A stretch of 64,000 bases of DNA from Takakia lepidozioides (GCA_030704615.1 CM060732.1:20336001-20400000); one strand, 5' to 3'; numbered from the stretch's first letter, positions 22,030 through 34,302 are shown. Numbers and translations: made by a program. The notes: a model not told the origin generated them from the sequence alone.

Positions 22030-24150
22030 TCTCAACCCATCATAATTTCATGCATTAACCGAGCAAACACATTTCAGGCTTGTGCAGGGCCAGAATTACA
22101 TGAAGGCCACACAAGATTCTAGATTACATCGCCAGTGTGTAATATAAAGACTTGTGTGACCCTCTGTAACTATTTGGCTGCACGTAGAAATGTCCCGTAA
22201 TGAATGTTACTAATCACTTGGGTTGTTACTAATCAAATAGGTTATTCAATGGACCTCTGCCTACTCACACTTTCCACCCATCATCATAAGCAAGAACTAT
22301 TCAGGCTTGTGCATGCCAAGAATTACATGAAGGCCACATAAGATTTTAGATTACATCGCCAGAGTGTAACATAAAGACTTGTGTGACCCTCTGTAACTAT
22401 TTGGCTGCACCCCAAAATGTCCCATAATGAATGTTACTAATCAAATGGGTATCAGTAGGAATTGGCAATGTATGAAGGGAGGTGTCCCGTCATAGGACGT
22501 AAACAAAAAATCAATATAATTTGGAACAACATCCTTATAAACTATTCCATCTCACGTATGTACATACATACTTCCATCTCACACATTAAACCCATCATTT
22601 AAGCAATAACAGAGGACTCATTTTCAGAGACTTAGAATGTCCATGCCCACAAATTGATCCACAAGATCTTAGATAACATCGCCATTGTGTTAAATAAAGT
22701 CTTGTGTATCACATTGTAGGAATGCGCATGCACTCATAATGAATCTGGCTAATCATCTGGGTAGTTCCTCGCCGGACAAGACTCAAATAAATATAGTGAA
22801 AGGGAGGACGGGAGGTCTCCCGTCAATGGAAGAACGGAATATCTCCCATCAATGAAATTCTTCCAGCACTCACATTTGATCCATCATCAATGAATCAATA
22901 TAGGAATTACTCCAAGTTTCTGGCTTGCCATAAGATCTTATATAACATTGCCAATGATACACAAAGTCTTGTGGTTTACATGGTAAGTTTGATCATGCAC
23001 TCTTGAAATCCCCTTAATCATTGTGGTTAATCACTTGGGTTATTAATATTGTTTTGTGTCACACTGGTCATCTTAAACAGGCAGAAAAGAATGGTCATTA
23101 AGAGCACGAGAGACCTCCCGTACCAGAGAGGTGGGATATCTTCCGAGAAAGCAACAACGGGAGGTCTCCCGACATAGTAAAGCCGGGAGATCTCTCGTCA
23201 ATCCACGTCTGCCAACAAACACTTTCAACCCATCATCATTTGAAGCAAGGATATATCATTCAAAGCAGAGACATTCCTGCATGTGCATGGCCATAGTTAC
23301 AAAGTGATACCCAAGATGTTAGATAACATCGCAAGTGTGTTAACTAAAGTCTTGTGTATCATTTTGTAAGAATACGGAGGCAACCAGAGAAGTCCTGCAA
23401 TGAATGTAGGTAATCACGTGGGTATCAGTAGTGTTTTTGAAATAGTAGTCTAGCACGAGGTTCATCTCAAATGATTGTTCAAATGAATGGTCAAAAGGTC
23501 GTTCACTGGACTTCTGCCAAAAACACTTTCAACCCATCATCATTCTTAGCAGTGACAATTCAGGCTTGTGCATGGCCATACTTACATGCAAGCCACGCAA
23601 AATTTTAGATTACATCGCCAGTCTGTAATATAAAGACTTGTGTCGCCCTCTGTAAGTATTTGGCTGCACTCCAAATGTCTCGTCATGAATGTTATGGATC
23701 ACTTGGGTATCAATAGCATATCGTGCCAGCCAAGTCCTACTCGAGGTTCATCTTGAAATACTTGAATGGTCAATGGACCGGAAGGGAGAAGGTTTCAATG
23801 ATCCAAATTCTACGAACTGGATACAGTGAAAGACACAGATGAACCTGGACAAAGAAGGAAGGGAGGTCTCCCATAGAAGGAGGTCGAAAAATCGCTTGGA
23901 AAATATGGTGACTTCCTACGCACACTTTCAACCCATCATCTGAAGCAATATGAGAGCTCTCACAATCTGGGAAATACTTCAAGTTTTTTGTCTGGCCATA
24001 CTTACCAAGTTAACTACAAGATCTTATCCAACATTGCCAGTGTTGCATAAAGTCTTGTGGTTTACAAGGTAAGTCTGTTCAAGCACTCTTGAAATCCCTG
24101 TAATGAATGTGTGGTTAATCACCTGGGTATCACTAGTGTCCTGATTGAAC
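22030..24150. repeat. Seven diverged tandem units of about 200-400 bp
   Basis: Each unit contains 'actttcaacccatcatca', then 'acatcgccagtgtgtaa', 'aaagtcttgtg' and 'gaatgttactaatcacttgg' in the same order. The central block recurs near 22125, 22349, 22673, 22942, 23323, 23610 and 24030. Spacers between later units carry the CGGGAG-N2-CTCCCG palindrome. No coding was seen. Confidence 0.8.
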
Positions 24151-24286
24151 TTAATTTACCGTCAGATGTATCCCGCTAAACGAACGACGGGAGATCTCCC
24201 GACAAAGGATCGACGGGAGATCTCCCGCCATTGGACGAAGCAATTTCACGAAACAAATTAACATTTGAGTCAATGGACGAAGCAAA

Positions 24287-27200
24287 TTAAGATTTGAGTT
24301 TGTAGGTTCTTACCAGAAGCGAGTATGTGACAATCCCCCCACAATACACATTGACAACGGAAGAGCCCTCCGGACAGAAGGTCTCAACGACTTGGTCGAT
24401 GGCCGATGATCGGATCTCATTGTTGTAGTAGCGACTTTGCAGAGGATTTTCAGATTCTTCCGCCTCTATACGTAGCACTCTTGGGATGTATCGATCGTCG
24501 GCTGTGATGCTCCTCCGCACGACCTCGTCCACGTTGTCCCATTCCGCGTCTGCCATCGGAAAAATGAAATGGAAATGAATTACTGGAGTCTCAAAATTCC
24601 TTGTCTTGAAAAAAATCTCCCTCTTCGATGGAATGTAGAAGCTCGTCTCTATAAGGAATTTCCCCTTTGTGGATTGAATGTACGCTATCAGCTCACGAGA
24701 GCTATCAGTATCGGTGATGACACAGAATACGTTGGTCCTGATTTTTCTTGACCTCATGCCATTGAAGAGGTCGGCGAACTCATTCTCCGTCCAAGGCTCG
24801 ATCTTGTCTGGACGCTCATTCAATGTGCTGATCATGATGAGCGAAACAACTTCAAATGCTTTTGTGGCGAACATCCCAATCTCCCGAGCCCTGTTTCCAA
24901 TCTCGCACACACTGTAAACTCTATCAAGCGAACATCATGGAGTCTCTGCAAGCGATTTCACGGCTTGAATTAAATTCAGAAATTGAAGTGGTTGCTTCTG
25001 CTTTCTCGTCGTTGGCTTCATTTTTGCGTCAAGGTAGGGGTTCCCGAGAGCATTCTTAAAGTGCACAAACTAGGCCTTGTTGATTTCGTACTTAGGTTTG
25101 ATGGCGGTCCACTCCAACTTTGTGTATGGATGTCGGTTGTCCTTCGTTGGCTCCTTAAATCCAAAACCGACCATGATATCATCAATAATGTGCCTCCTCA
25201 ACTTCTTGTACTTGCAATAATCCTCTAGACTCAGAACATCGGGGTTAGGCCCAGTGTATAGATGACGCATCGACACTTTGTTTTTGAGTAACATGTGGGC
25301 AACCTTCCAAATCTGGCTATCATCCAAACCCTGTAGTCGAGCAACGCTAGATCTTTTGAGCATTTGCTGCTCTTTCATGGGGATATTCCTTTTGGGGTCA
25401 ATGAGCTCACCCTTCTCCCATTTCATGAACACTCTTGTCCAGTAATTCCAGGTCCGATCGGAGGTGAACACAAGTGGCATTGCCTCTTTGTTGCTTTTCA
25501 CATCCAGAATGGTTTGACCTCCGACCATGAAATCCTGCACATACCAGCAAGTGTAGTTAACTACCACGGGAGGTCTCCCTTCCTAACTTTCACATTCAGC
25601 CAACACTTCCTGACTTCCAGCTAATTCCAGCACTTCAAACACTTCCAGCTAACTTCCTACCAACACCTTCAACTGATGATTTAAAGCAACCAAGAGGATG
25701 TTGACAATTGGTCACTCTTTCTGGAGTGTCTCCTACTTTGTATTGCGGTGCTTCTCCATTTTCTCTTTCTGGAGACATTTTCGACCTAGAACAGAGTCAA
25801 ACCTGTGTACAGAACCCTTAAGTAACCAAGAGACAATCACATCATGAAGCATCATTCCCAACTTCAAATCTTGATGGTGCGTGGATCTCTTCCAGATCGA
25901 GAATATCACCAGATTGGAGAAAGAGAGAAGCACCGCAAAACAAAGCAGAACACATCCCAGATGACCTCAACGGAAGAGAAGTTGCTGGGACAACGAGTGT
26001 GGTTGCTGGTGTGTGGGCGATGAAATTGGATTTCGATCGACTATAATGTAGACATCCATTGCATCGCTGCAGTGATAGATGAATGGAAAGAAAGGACGGG
26101 AGACCTCCGGTGGTCACACTCACCTTCCACTGTTGAGTCTTGACCCAACGATGCTCATCATACTTCTGGGGCCGCTCCTTGTAATTGTAATATTTTCTGC
26201 AGTGACAGACCTTCTCATAGAAAGACGGTTTGTAAATATTCTCCTTGTTGGGCTTGTTCAGAACCTTGGATATAGTCACCAGTCGAAGCTCATCCGTCGA
26301 GTACACTATCTTAGCAGGCCATGTACATAGCGATTTTTTCAGGACATCATTACTCAGTGCCGGATCCTCCAAGAGCTCATGCAATCATCACAGTTCAATT
26401 GATTAGCATTAGAAGAGAGACAATCGAAAATGGACAATGGACAAATACATGGTCAAATAGTAAGTAGAATTTCTCGTAGGTGAGTTAGCACGGGAGACCT
26501 CCCCTGACCTGGGCTGCCATCAATGTATGTTGGCCTCCGATAATAAAATATGTCGCCTTCTGCAGTTCGCGCTCATTGACGGGTTTCCTGCTCCACACCT
26601 TCGTGGGATCGGTCTCGTGTCGTGGAATCAAGTAAACATGCATTTTTTAGTCAATTAGGTTGTATGCAACTAGCCTTGATTGAATCTCCAGCTTGTGCTT
26701 CTCACAGAGTGGTCGATAAACCATATGTTGTGGGGCCAGAAAATAGTGGTTGATATCCACTTCCTGGACGTATTCAAATCCAAACGGAAATATATCCTGG
26801 TATTGCTCAATGAGAGTCGTCTCGACCTTCTTCGCCTCATCCAGGTCGAAAATCTCGTCAGTCTTCACGTGCCTCTTTTTTTGGCTATTCACTATATCGA
26901 TGGTCTTTCGTCGTTTTCTTCCCCCCTCTTCTTCGTCATCATCTCCATTTCCTTCTTTTGGCTTTCTTGCTTTTTTCGGTTTCTTCTTCGTGTCCTCCAA
27001 CTGCTTTTGCTCCAATTGGAGTCGTTGTACCTCCAATTGTTGTCTCTCCTTGGCATTGTTGTAGAGAATTCCGTCAAGGTATTCCCAGCTCTTGAGGATT
27101 TCCATCTCCAGGTCGTCTTCGACAACAGGGACCCTGAATCCCATCCGAATCGCGAATCCCATCAGATCACTACTCAGACTCATGGCATCCACAGAGAACC

Positions 27201-27561
27201 CAAATATCTTCTCCCTTTCTTGGCATTCTCGCGGATGAACACAGCAAGGGTAACCCTGTTATCCCTCACGGAGTCCTCCATTTCAATTCCCAACACATCA
27301 CAACACAAAAGTGTTTTCTTTTTCCGTACCGATCTGGTAACGGAAGATGGCTTTCTCTGGGTTCGGGGAGTCAACAACGTCAATACCCCAATAGTCAATA
27401 CTCCTCTTTAGCTCATAAAAGCCATCATGCTTTATTGTGAATCCTTCAATGTGTGGATATATGAAGGAACCGGCAATTTCGGCGCTCATCACTGTGACTG
27501 ATTCCTTCGGAATCTTGGCAGCACAATCAACAAAAGAACAACCCGTTAATATAAACACCAA
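24287..27561 (-). pseudogene. Decayed ParB-methyltransferase gene of region C
   Basis: Minus-strand coding pieces in order: 27561-27340; about 27300-26520 with a coiled-coil and a charged stretch (KERQQLEVQRLQLEQ), then a ParB/Srx-like part ending YFIIGGQHTLMAAQ (GGQHT in place of DGxHR) before a GT donor near 26520; 26380-26125; 25545-24930; 24930-24315. The last has a methyltransferase-like end, SSAIDQVVETFCPEGSSVVN then VYCGG, matching the 'vldpFcGsGt' motif I in degraded form, after an EPWTENEF...TNVFCVIT block. Domain order equals that of the gene in element A, but sequence identity is low. In-frame stops occur at about 26645 (TAA), 25070 (TAG) and 24931 (TGA), and a frameshift near 27220. 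The gene continues towards 19.7 kb and is certainly broken. Confidence 0.6.
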
Positions 27562-28049
27562 ATAACAACCAACACAACGGTCTTTCCGAACCGTATGGAG
27601 CTATATCTCAATTCAGGGACGGGAGATCCCCCGTGACAACAATGAACAATACCACCAATAAGGATAATTCAAGTTCTCATAAACAGAGCACATAAAGAGC
27701 AACATGGAGGTTTCAGAACTTCAATTAGTAGTTTATAAATCAAAAACCCAAGGTGCTTCAAGTACACCAGAGATGCACTTCAATACAGTGACGGGAGACC
27801 TCCCGTGATCAGCTCACAAAACGCAACCCCACCTACATGAGATCGTTAACGATTGAGGCAAATGGACGTATATAAGGCAACAAAAAAAAAAAAAAAAAAC
27901 ACCCGTAGGCCAACATGTTACAGTATTTGCAAGTGCGGGGAACTACAATCGTTGACAACCTTGGTAACACAACCTCCTGGAACGCTGTGTTTTGCCATAT
28001 TTCTGTGCACTGTTACTGGAAAAAGTGAGGTCTCCCTGTCATAATATGC

Positions 28050-29160
28050 ACATGTTCGCGGAAATAGGCGTCGTCCGCGTTAATAGGTGTCAGTTTGCTG
28101 TTATTGGCTCGAGAAATCGCGCGCCGAACGTAAGCCTGCCCAAGCATTCCCCACTTCGATGTATACTCTTGTTGCTCAACAAGTTCCGTATATTTCCGTA
28201 TCTCCTAGAACCTGTCGGAACAAGTATGCATTTTAAATCCGTATATTTGCTTTCTTTGGTAGACTTTGTATATTCTTGTAACTTTCAAATGTTTATAGCA
28301 CATCGGCCAGTAGCTTAGCTGAGGTCGCTAGGAAACTAGAGCGTCAGCCAGCCCTCCTCGTTGCCTTCCGAGCAACGTGGGGAAAGCATGTAGGGATCGT
28401 TTGTAGCTGCACTAATGATCTCTCTTGCATTTGGGCGGACAAAATTCCCGCTTGTTGGCAGGGACGTAGATCTTATCTCTTCAGCGTCCCCTGAGTTTGA
28501 AAGATCTGAAGTTAACTGGAAGCATATCAAGGCCTCTTCATTTAGCGGATGATTGTTGTCATCCAGGTGATTGACCACCTGTCCCTAGCGCTCTTCGTCC
28601 CCTCATTCTCTGTCTCCGAAATTGTGTTCTCGCCAGTGCGTACATACAGGCGTAAGGGGACGCTTCGCATACGAGACATTTTGCTTCAGTATTCATGTCG
28701 CTTGAACAGTTCAGTCATCTTCATATTGACCTCGCCCACAGTCTGTAAATGCAGAGGACAATCTCGTGAAACAACTCAGACGTTTCCTCCATCGAAGTGC
28801 TTTCACAGGTTGGTGTCACCACCGTAACTCTTTGCTCTCCTGTTGTCCCCCTTGTGTTTTTTTTTCTGCTACACACCATGAAGTAGCACTCCTAGTGTGC
28901 GTATTCAGAGTTCTCATTTTTATCATTTCTTGTTGTCCTTGCTGTTATTGGCCTTCTCTTCAGATTCTCTTGGCGGCGTGGTAGAAGTCCTTCCTCATTT
29001 TGTCTTTAGGGTTCACTATACATACTGTTTTTTTTTCTTGCAGCACTGTTGCTGATCTCGCCGGCCTCTTTTATCACTTGCCCTCGGGGTTGAGGCTGCA
29101 TTTTGAAAAAATCCAAAGGAAACGTCTGAACAATGGATCAAGAACTCAACGAAGTCGTGT
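28050..29160. other. Stretch with no recognised gene
   Basis: A minus-strand open frame of 80 codons (28578-28336) and plus-strand frames of up to 108 codons are present, but none matches a family I know or shows clear codon bias. The polyA-like run at 27882-27899 is isolated. Confidence 0.5.
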
Positions 29161-29169
29161 GGGTAGTAT

Positions 29170-30300
29170 GCTTGGCGGCCTTTGGAGGCCATGGAGACAG
29201 TCAAGAAAGTCAAGTTTCCAGAAGCTAAGGTGGCTACAATGAATAAAGTTGGATGGCTATGACATTTCTGGGCTTGGCCTTGAGTTCATCGGCAAAGGTT
29301 GTAACGCATTGAAAGAGCAAATGTGAGCAAGTGTCGTGGCAGAACAAACACTGGCATCATAGGTCTGCACAAACTAGATCTCACTTGCTGTCGTGACCTC
29401 ATAGATTGTACACTCAGATAGTCTGGTAGCAATCGCATCAACCTGCAAGGGTATTCTGAGCCTCAAGATGGAAGCTTGTGGCCTTATCTCACAACTCGAC
29501 CTGTCCCGGTTATGCAAAGAATGCCCTTGTTTGTAAGAGCTTGATTTCACAATAGCAATATCGATGATGTCCAATGGGACGTTTGTCCTACTGTCTCACT
29601 GGAGCCGTGGTTTGTGTACAACAGGACAATGGATTGCAACAGCCATGACATTGAGAAAACACGGGATGAGGACTAGTGAACTATGTCCAGGCCTTCAGCT
29701 CTTGGCATTGGAAGAGATCTTGAGTGTCTCATGTACTTCCTGCTAAGTGATCTGAATAGGCTTCCCTGGCAGTTTCCAACATGATGGTTCCATCCTATAC
29801 ATAGCAGCGGATTAGGTACTTGACCTCCTCTTTTGATTATGTCTGTATGCTACATGATTGAAGTCAATTGCAAGACGCACAGCCCTTAGGTTTCTGAAGT
29901 TGGGCTTCTGTTTATACCTATCACTGATGAGGGACTTGCATACATCGGGGGCAGTTGCTGCAACCTACGAGAGCATGATGTATACAGGCTGGTGGCCACA
30001 CTTCCAAGCATCGCCAAAACCTTTTGCTACATGGAAGAGACAGATCTTTTTGTAAATTCCCCTCAGTTTTAAAATTGTTCTTGAACAGGTGGTTCGGTGT
30101 TGAGTATGACAATATATGGGCAATGCACACTATACTGGCTAACACACTTTTAAGAAGGGGGCCGGTGATAGAGTTCTAACAAAGTGGTTGGGTGAACTGG
30201 CAGGTCTCAGAACATTGACAATGCCGGGGTGGTAGCAATTGCCAGTGGTTGCCCCTGTTTGAGAGTGATGGACCCTATTGTAGGCATGTTACAGATGTCA
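29170..30300 (+). pseudogene. F-box/LRR (FBL3-like) gene remnant
   Basis: Successive plus-strand pieces in shifting frames resemble leucine-rich repeats of plant FBL3-type F-box proteins: GLGLEFIGKGCNALKEQ (about 29270), HKLDLTCC (about 29370), IASTCKGILSLKMEACG (about 29430-29480), LCKECPCLEELDF-like (29510-29550), ITDEGLAYIGGSCCNLRE (about 29920-29970) and VAIASGCPCLRVMD (about 30230-30270). Short stretches between them look like introns or decay. Because the frame changes and stops intervene without good splice sites, I call it a pseudogene; a poorly resolved multi-exon gene is the alternative. No F-box was seen. Confidence 0.5.
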
Positions 30301-32290
30301 CCATGCACTCACTCGCCCTGAGTAAGAAAAATTAGCTCAGGATCGAGAAGGTAGCTTACCAAGACTTGTTGTATTCAATGAGGCTTGTAATCTGATTGCT
30401 CTTACAGATTGACCTTGATTGCTTTGGTCGTCCATATCAAAAATGGTCTATGTACCAGTTCTGATTACTAACAAGGTATGCCCATTCTTGTACTTTACTG
30501 TGTACATAGTGCATGACTTTAGTTGTGGGAAGAGGCCACTTTTATACTGTTGCACACTATGGCATCACTAGTTTTGGTATTGTTATCATTCCATACAACA
30601 CCAATGTGCTCCCACCATGCCTACATTGTTGCCGAGTGCATGGAAGTATCACTACTGTCACAAAACCTCGCAATATTTTGGGATGTGGGGGGAAAGGTGC
30701 AGCGGGCACTTCAGGTTTATGCACAAGGCTGAAGATGGTTTTTTGAAGCGAACACCTCCTTCTGTCCATACATTCGCCAGACATTTTGTTCTTGTTGGAA
30801 ATTCAGCATCCATTTTCCAGAATGACATCCATGTGAAGGGGTGCAGTGAACCGCATACACAACCACCATGGTCTGGAATCTATGCAAATTTGGAGGAAGA
30901 CATTAATGCACCCCCAAACAGGGATACAGTGTGCATGGCCGCATTATGTTACTCTTTTGGGCCTCATACAAACACTTTGAAGAGGGGATATGAGTTTTTG
31001 AGCCATCAGCTCATTGTATGCAGTGTGTGCAGTTTGTCCGCACCGCCTTCCTGCATTTGCTCGTCATTGTATCCAGTGTGTGCAATCTGTTAAGGGTCCT
31101 GTGTGCATGTTCATTGCCTCCTGTGTTCAATGTTCTCGCCAATATCACATGCAATACAGATGAGGTTTCAAAAGCATGGTGCGGTGATACGTGCTTCCAA
31201 GGTGTGACAGGGAGGGACACTGAACACAAATGTGTATCGAAGCATTTCACTTTTGGAAGTACTGTTCGACAGTTATATAAGTGAACAACTATAACATTCC
31301 AATATTGTTTAAGGTTGAAACCAGTGTTGGATTGGTATAATATAGGTGAAGGACTGGTTTATGCACTGCCATTATATACAAGAGCAAACTGGTCTCATTT
31401 GAGATAATTCTGTATCATATACGCGACCAGTGTCAGCATTTCTTTTTGTCTACAATAATATTCTTTTTCTCAATGTCACAACAACAATTCTCTGTAACCA
31501 GATTGTCATCAGGTGCATGGAGCAGTTTGACAAATTCAGGTAAAGACATTCTGCTGGGTAATAAGTACATGACCTTCAGGAGAGTTTAATATCACACAAA
31601 ACCCTTATGATTCGCACAACTATACACTGCATCATTTATCCCTCTTGCAACACAATTCAATTTGCGAATGAAATCCTGTTAAGTAAAGAGGTACAGGTTG
31701 TGGATTGCTTTGAACTTTCATACGACCTTCCTGCACAAAGGCAACCAGGAGTCAGTGCCCACCTAGCTTCGCTGGACCTCCACAATTATAAGGACATTGC
31801 CCATCAAGTAGGAAGGCCACTGAAGACAATAAGGCAAGGCATACAAGTGGGGTACATTAAGTCAGTGAAATCAACTACACTGAGGAGGTCTGATTTGAAC
31901 AGCCTACTTTGTCTCCCACTAACACATTCTAACCTTGAAGCGAGGATGTATGTCATTATACTGAAACTCCTACCACTATCCTTAGAAAAACATACGTGCA
32001 GTAATATATATTCTAGACTGGTATGACAGTACTGTGTTTGCTCTACAACCACAAGCACCATGGGAAAAACGTAACCACACACCGAAACAGGAGTACATCA
32101 AATATAGGCAATCACTTACACATCCACTCAGAGCACACATAAACACGAAATACAGACATTGCAACTCAGTACAAAGACAAACCGCTACTCCATGCATACA
32201 ATGGCACGGGACCACATTGTTGGAACACTGCTTTGAGGAACACACATGAAACAAGCACCCAACATTGAAAGCAGCAAACACACATAAGAA
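30300..32290. other. Intergenic stretch, nothing recognised
   Basis: Open frames of up to 158 codons (30617-31093, plus) show no recognisable domain and no codon pattern I trust. No repeats of the element families were seen. Confidence 0.45.
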
Positions 32291-33980
32291 AATCAAACGG
32301 AAGGCATGCAGCTTCATATCCTGCAATCATCGCCCTCCACGACACCATACCTCGTTCAGCCATATTGTCAACTACTCCCTTTGCATCCTCAATGCTGCCA
32401 CATTTGGCATACATGCCCACCAGGTACAATTCCGGCTTTGATGATGTCATCATGGTCCTCTTTGCCCTTTTCCAGGGCTGCCAGGCTTGCACAAGCACAC
32501 CACAAGCACTGGGTTCAGAAAAATATTCATTCCAGACCCAAACTCTATCCCTTCTCCTTCAGCTATCCATGCTCTGCACAAAACATGCATACATCCTTGC
32601 CTTGCTGCTAGCAGCTGACAATGACAGCCTAGATTTGTTCCAACAAACACCCCAAACCTAGTTATCACACTAGTTCCTATGCCGACTTGCGCTTCCAACA
32701 GGCATTCACCTTTTTGCCTCGATTGTTCCACCCTTGACTGTGGTCGGAAACATATTCATTCCAGAGCTTCTCTTCGTCTCTGTTATCTGTTTTTTGATAC
32801 TTTCATGTTGCCACATTGGCAGTAACATGTCAAAATCACTCCAAAACCAGCATAGATCCACCAACTAGCTAACTTGCAGAATTCAACCTCAAAAAACTTA
32901 GGGACGACTGTAATAACAGAGAAAAATAGGCTGAACTGTGTTGAAGAAGGTGCCTTCATTAGCAGTGCCTAGTTTTATCAATTGTGCTGCTGCCACTGTT
33001 GTCTCCAGGTGACCATCTACCCACGTAGGTTTCATAAAGCTATTGATCCACAGGGATCAGAAGTAATCTTATGCTTGAAATCTGGCCCTCTTGGATGAAT
33101 CTGAACCTCTATCCCTGGTCCTTCAGCTATCCCTGCCTGTGTACAAATCATGAATACATCCTCAGCCTTGCTACTAGCAGCTGACACTGACAGCATGAAG
33201 TTCTTCCAGCAAACACCCCAACCCTATTTATTATAGTAGTTCCAATTTTGAATTGCATCTGCTTCTCTCTATAATCCAACAGACATTCACCTTTTTGTCT
33301 CCATTGTCCCACCATTGACTGGAGTCGGAAAGTGTTCATTCCAAAGCTTCTCCTCATCTCTGTTATCTGTTTTTGGATGTTCCACACTACCACACTCCCT
33401 TCATACATGTCCACGAGGGTATTGTTCAGAATGACATTTGGTACAATTGCAGCTCTGACAATGTCACCATGGACCTCTTTGCCCTTTTCCAGAGCTGCCA
33501 GGCTTGCACACGCATTGCAGATACACACAAACGTGATGTGGTCGGGCTTCACCCCTTCCCCCATCATTTGATCATAGGTCTCCAAAGCCTCCATAACATG
33601 TCTCTGCTGTGCATATTACCCTGCAAGGATCGCGTTTCATGACACCACACCTCGTTCAGCCATAATGTTGAAAACTCCCTTAGCATCCTTAATGCACCCA
33701 CATTTGGCATACATGTCCACCAGGACAGTGTTTAGAATGACATCTGGTACAATTCCAGCTTTGACGATGTCACCATGGACCTCTTTCCCCTTTTCCAGGG
33801 CTCTTAGGCTTGCACACACATTGCAAACACAAACAAACGTGATGTGGTTGGGCTTCACCCCTTCGCGCAACATTTGCTCATCGGTCTCCAAAGCATTCCT
33901 ACCACACCCATGCTTGGTAAGTCCTGCCAACATTATATTCCACGTGATCAAAGATCGTTGGGGCATTCTACTGAACACTT
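32290..33980 (-). pseudogene. PLS-class pentatricopeptide repeat (PPR) gene fragments, duplicated and decayed
   Basis: The best block runs 33978-33340. Its PPR motifs include GVKPNHITFVCVCNVCASL, KEVHGDIVKAGIVPDVIL and LVDMYAKCGCIKDAKGVF, then after two in-frame stops (near 33640 and 33620) a further P and L motif (GVKPDHITFVCICNACASL). The expected 'VSWNAILAG' reads V-S-stop-N-A-I-L-A-G-stop, consistent with TGG to TGA. A further fragment at 32498-32290 has YAKCGSIEDAKGVVDNMAER. Non-PPR tails at 32750 and 33340 are copies of each other ('ttcattccagagcttctc'). PLS-type PPR proteins act on organellar RNA in plants; this locus is not functional. Confidence 0.75.
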
Positions 33981-34160
33981 GGTCAAGCTAAATTGCAGGG
34001 TAAGGATTCTGAAACCCTAGATTCAAACCAGGAAATGGGCACTCAATAAATTCCACGAGGCCCTAGCCAGGGAATAAAATTTGCAGCAATTATAGACTTG
34101 TCAGTTTCAGGATATCCATAAGAAAGAATCACTTAATTCCACCTGAAATATTCTACCCAA

Positions 34161-34191
<31 letters not shown>

Positions 34192-34200
34192 AAAAAAAAC

Positions 34201-34302
34201 CTTTTCAACACTGATGCCATACATCTCCCGGAGCAATGCCATAATGAGGGTTTTCTTGCCTGCTCCAGTGGGACCATAGAACAGCAAGTGTGGACAATCT
34301 CC
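34201..34302 (-). pseudogene. RFC3: Orphan exon of replication factor C subunit 3 (Walker A exon)
   Basis: A 34-codon exon reads [18 protein letters not shown] and continues [11 protein letters not shown]. It matches the P-loop region of RFC3, a small subunit of the eukaryotic clamp loader that opens PCNA during DNA replication. It has an AG acceptor just upstream (34304-34303) and a GT donor just downstream (34200), so it is a clean exon. The expected flanking exons (N-terminal WVDKYRP-type motif, Walker B) were not found within several kilobases, and element B begins 314 bp upstream. It is therefore a gene fragment, either captured or left when the gene was broken. Confidence 0.75.

Larger units (their letters stand above)
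2893..27805. repeat. Dispersed palindrome family, core CGGGAG-N2-CTCCCG
   Basis: Clear or near copies: 2893, 3339, 3491, 3581, 4080, 19429, 20416, 21045, 21963, 22807, 23106, 23157, 23184, 23863, 24187, 24211, 25566, 26097, 26489, 27618 and 27790. Typical full form is GACGGGAG-RY-CTCCCGTC with AT or GC pairs in the middle. Many lie in introns just after a donor or between tandem units, and two fall in possible minus-strand coding sequence. None was seen inside element A or elsewhere in the window. Confidence 0.85.
19318..28050. mobile_element. Right part of region C, an older element-like region interrupted by element A
   Basis: The palindrome CGGGAG-N2-CTCCCG is scattered from 19429 to about 27800, as in 2.9-4.1 kb. 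The stretch holds minus-strand exons of a decayed ParB-methyltransferase gene, a 7-unit tandem array (22.0-24.15 kb) and low-complexity exons. Element boundaries were not found. The right limit may be near 28.05-28.13 kb, where 'cgcgg-aaatagg' and 'cgcgttaataggtg' resemble the subterminal sequence of A (5330-5390). Calling it a transposon is an inference from gene content and repeats. Confidence 0.5.

Noticed and set aside
27882-27899. PolyA run as the end of a retroposon
   Set aside because: No reverse transcriptase, target duplication or processed gene was seen next to it.
30617-31093. 158-codon plus-strand frame as a gene
   Set aside because: No family resemblance, no splice partners and composition like the surrounding non-coding sequence.
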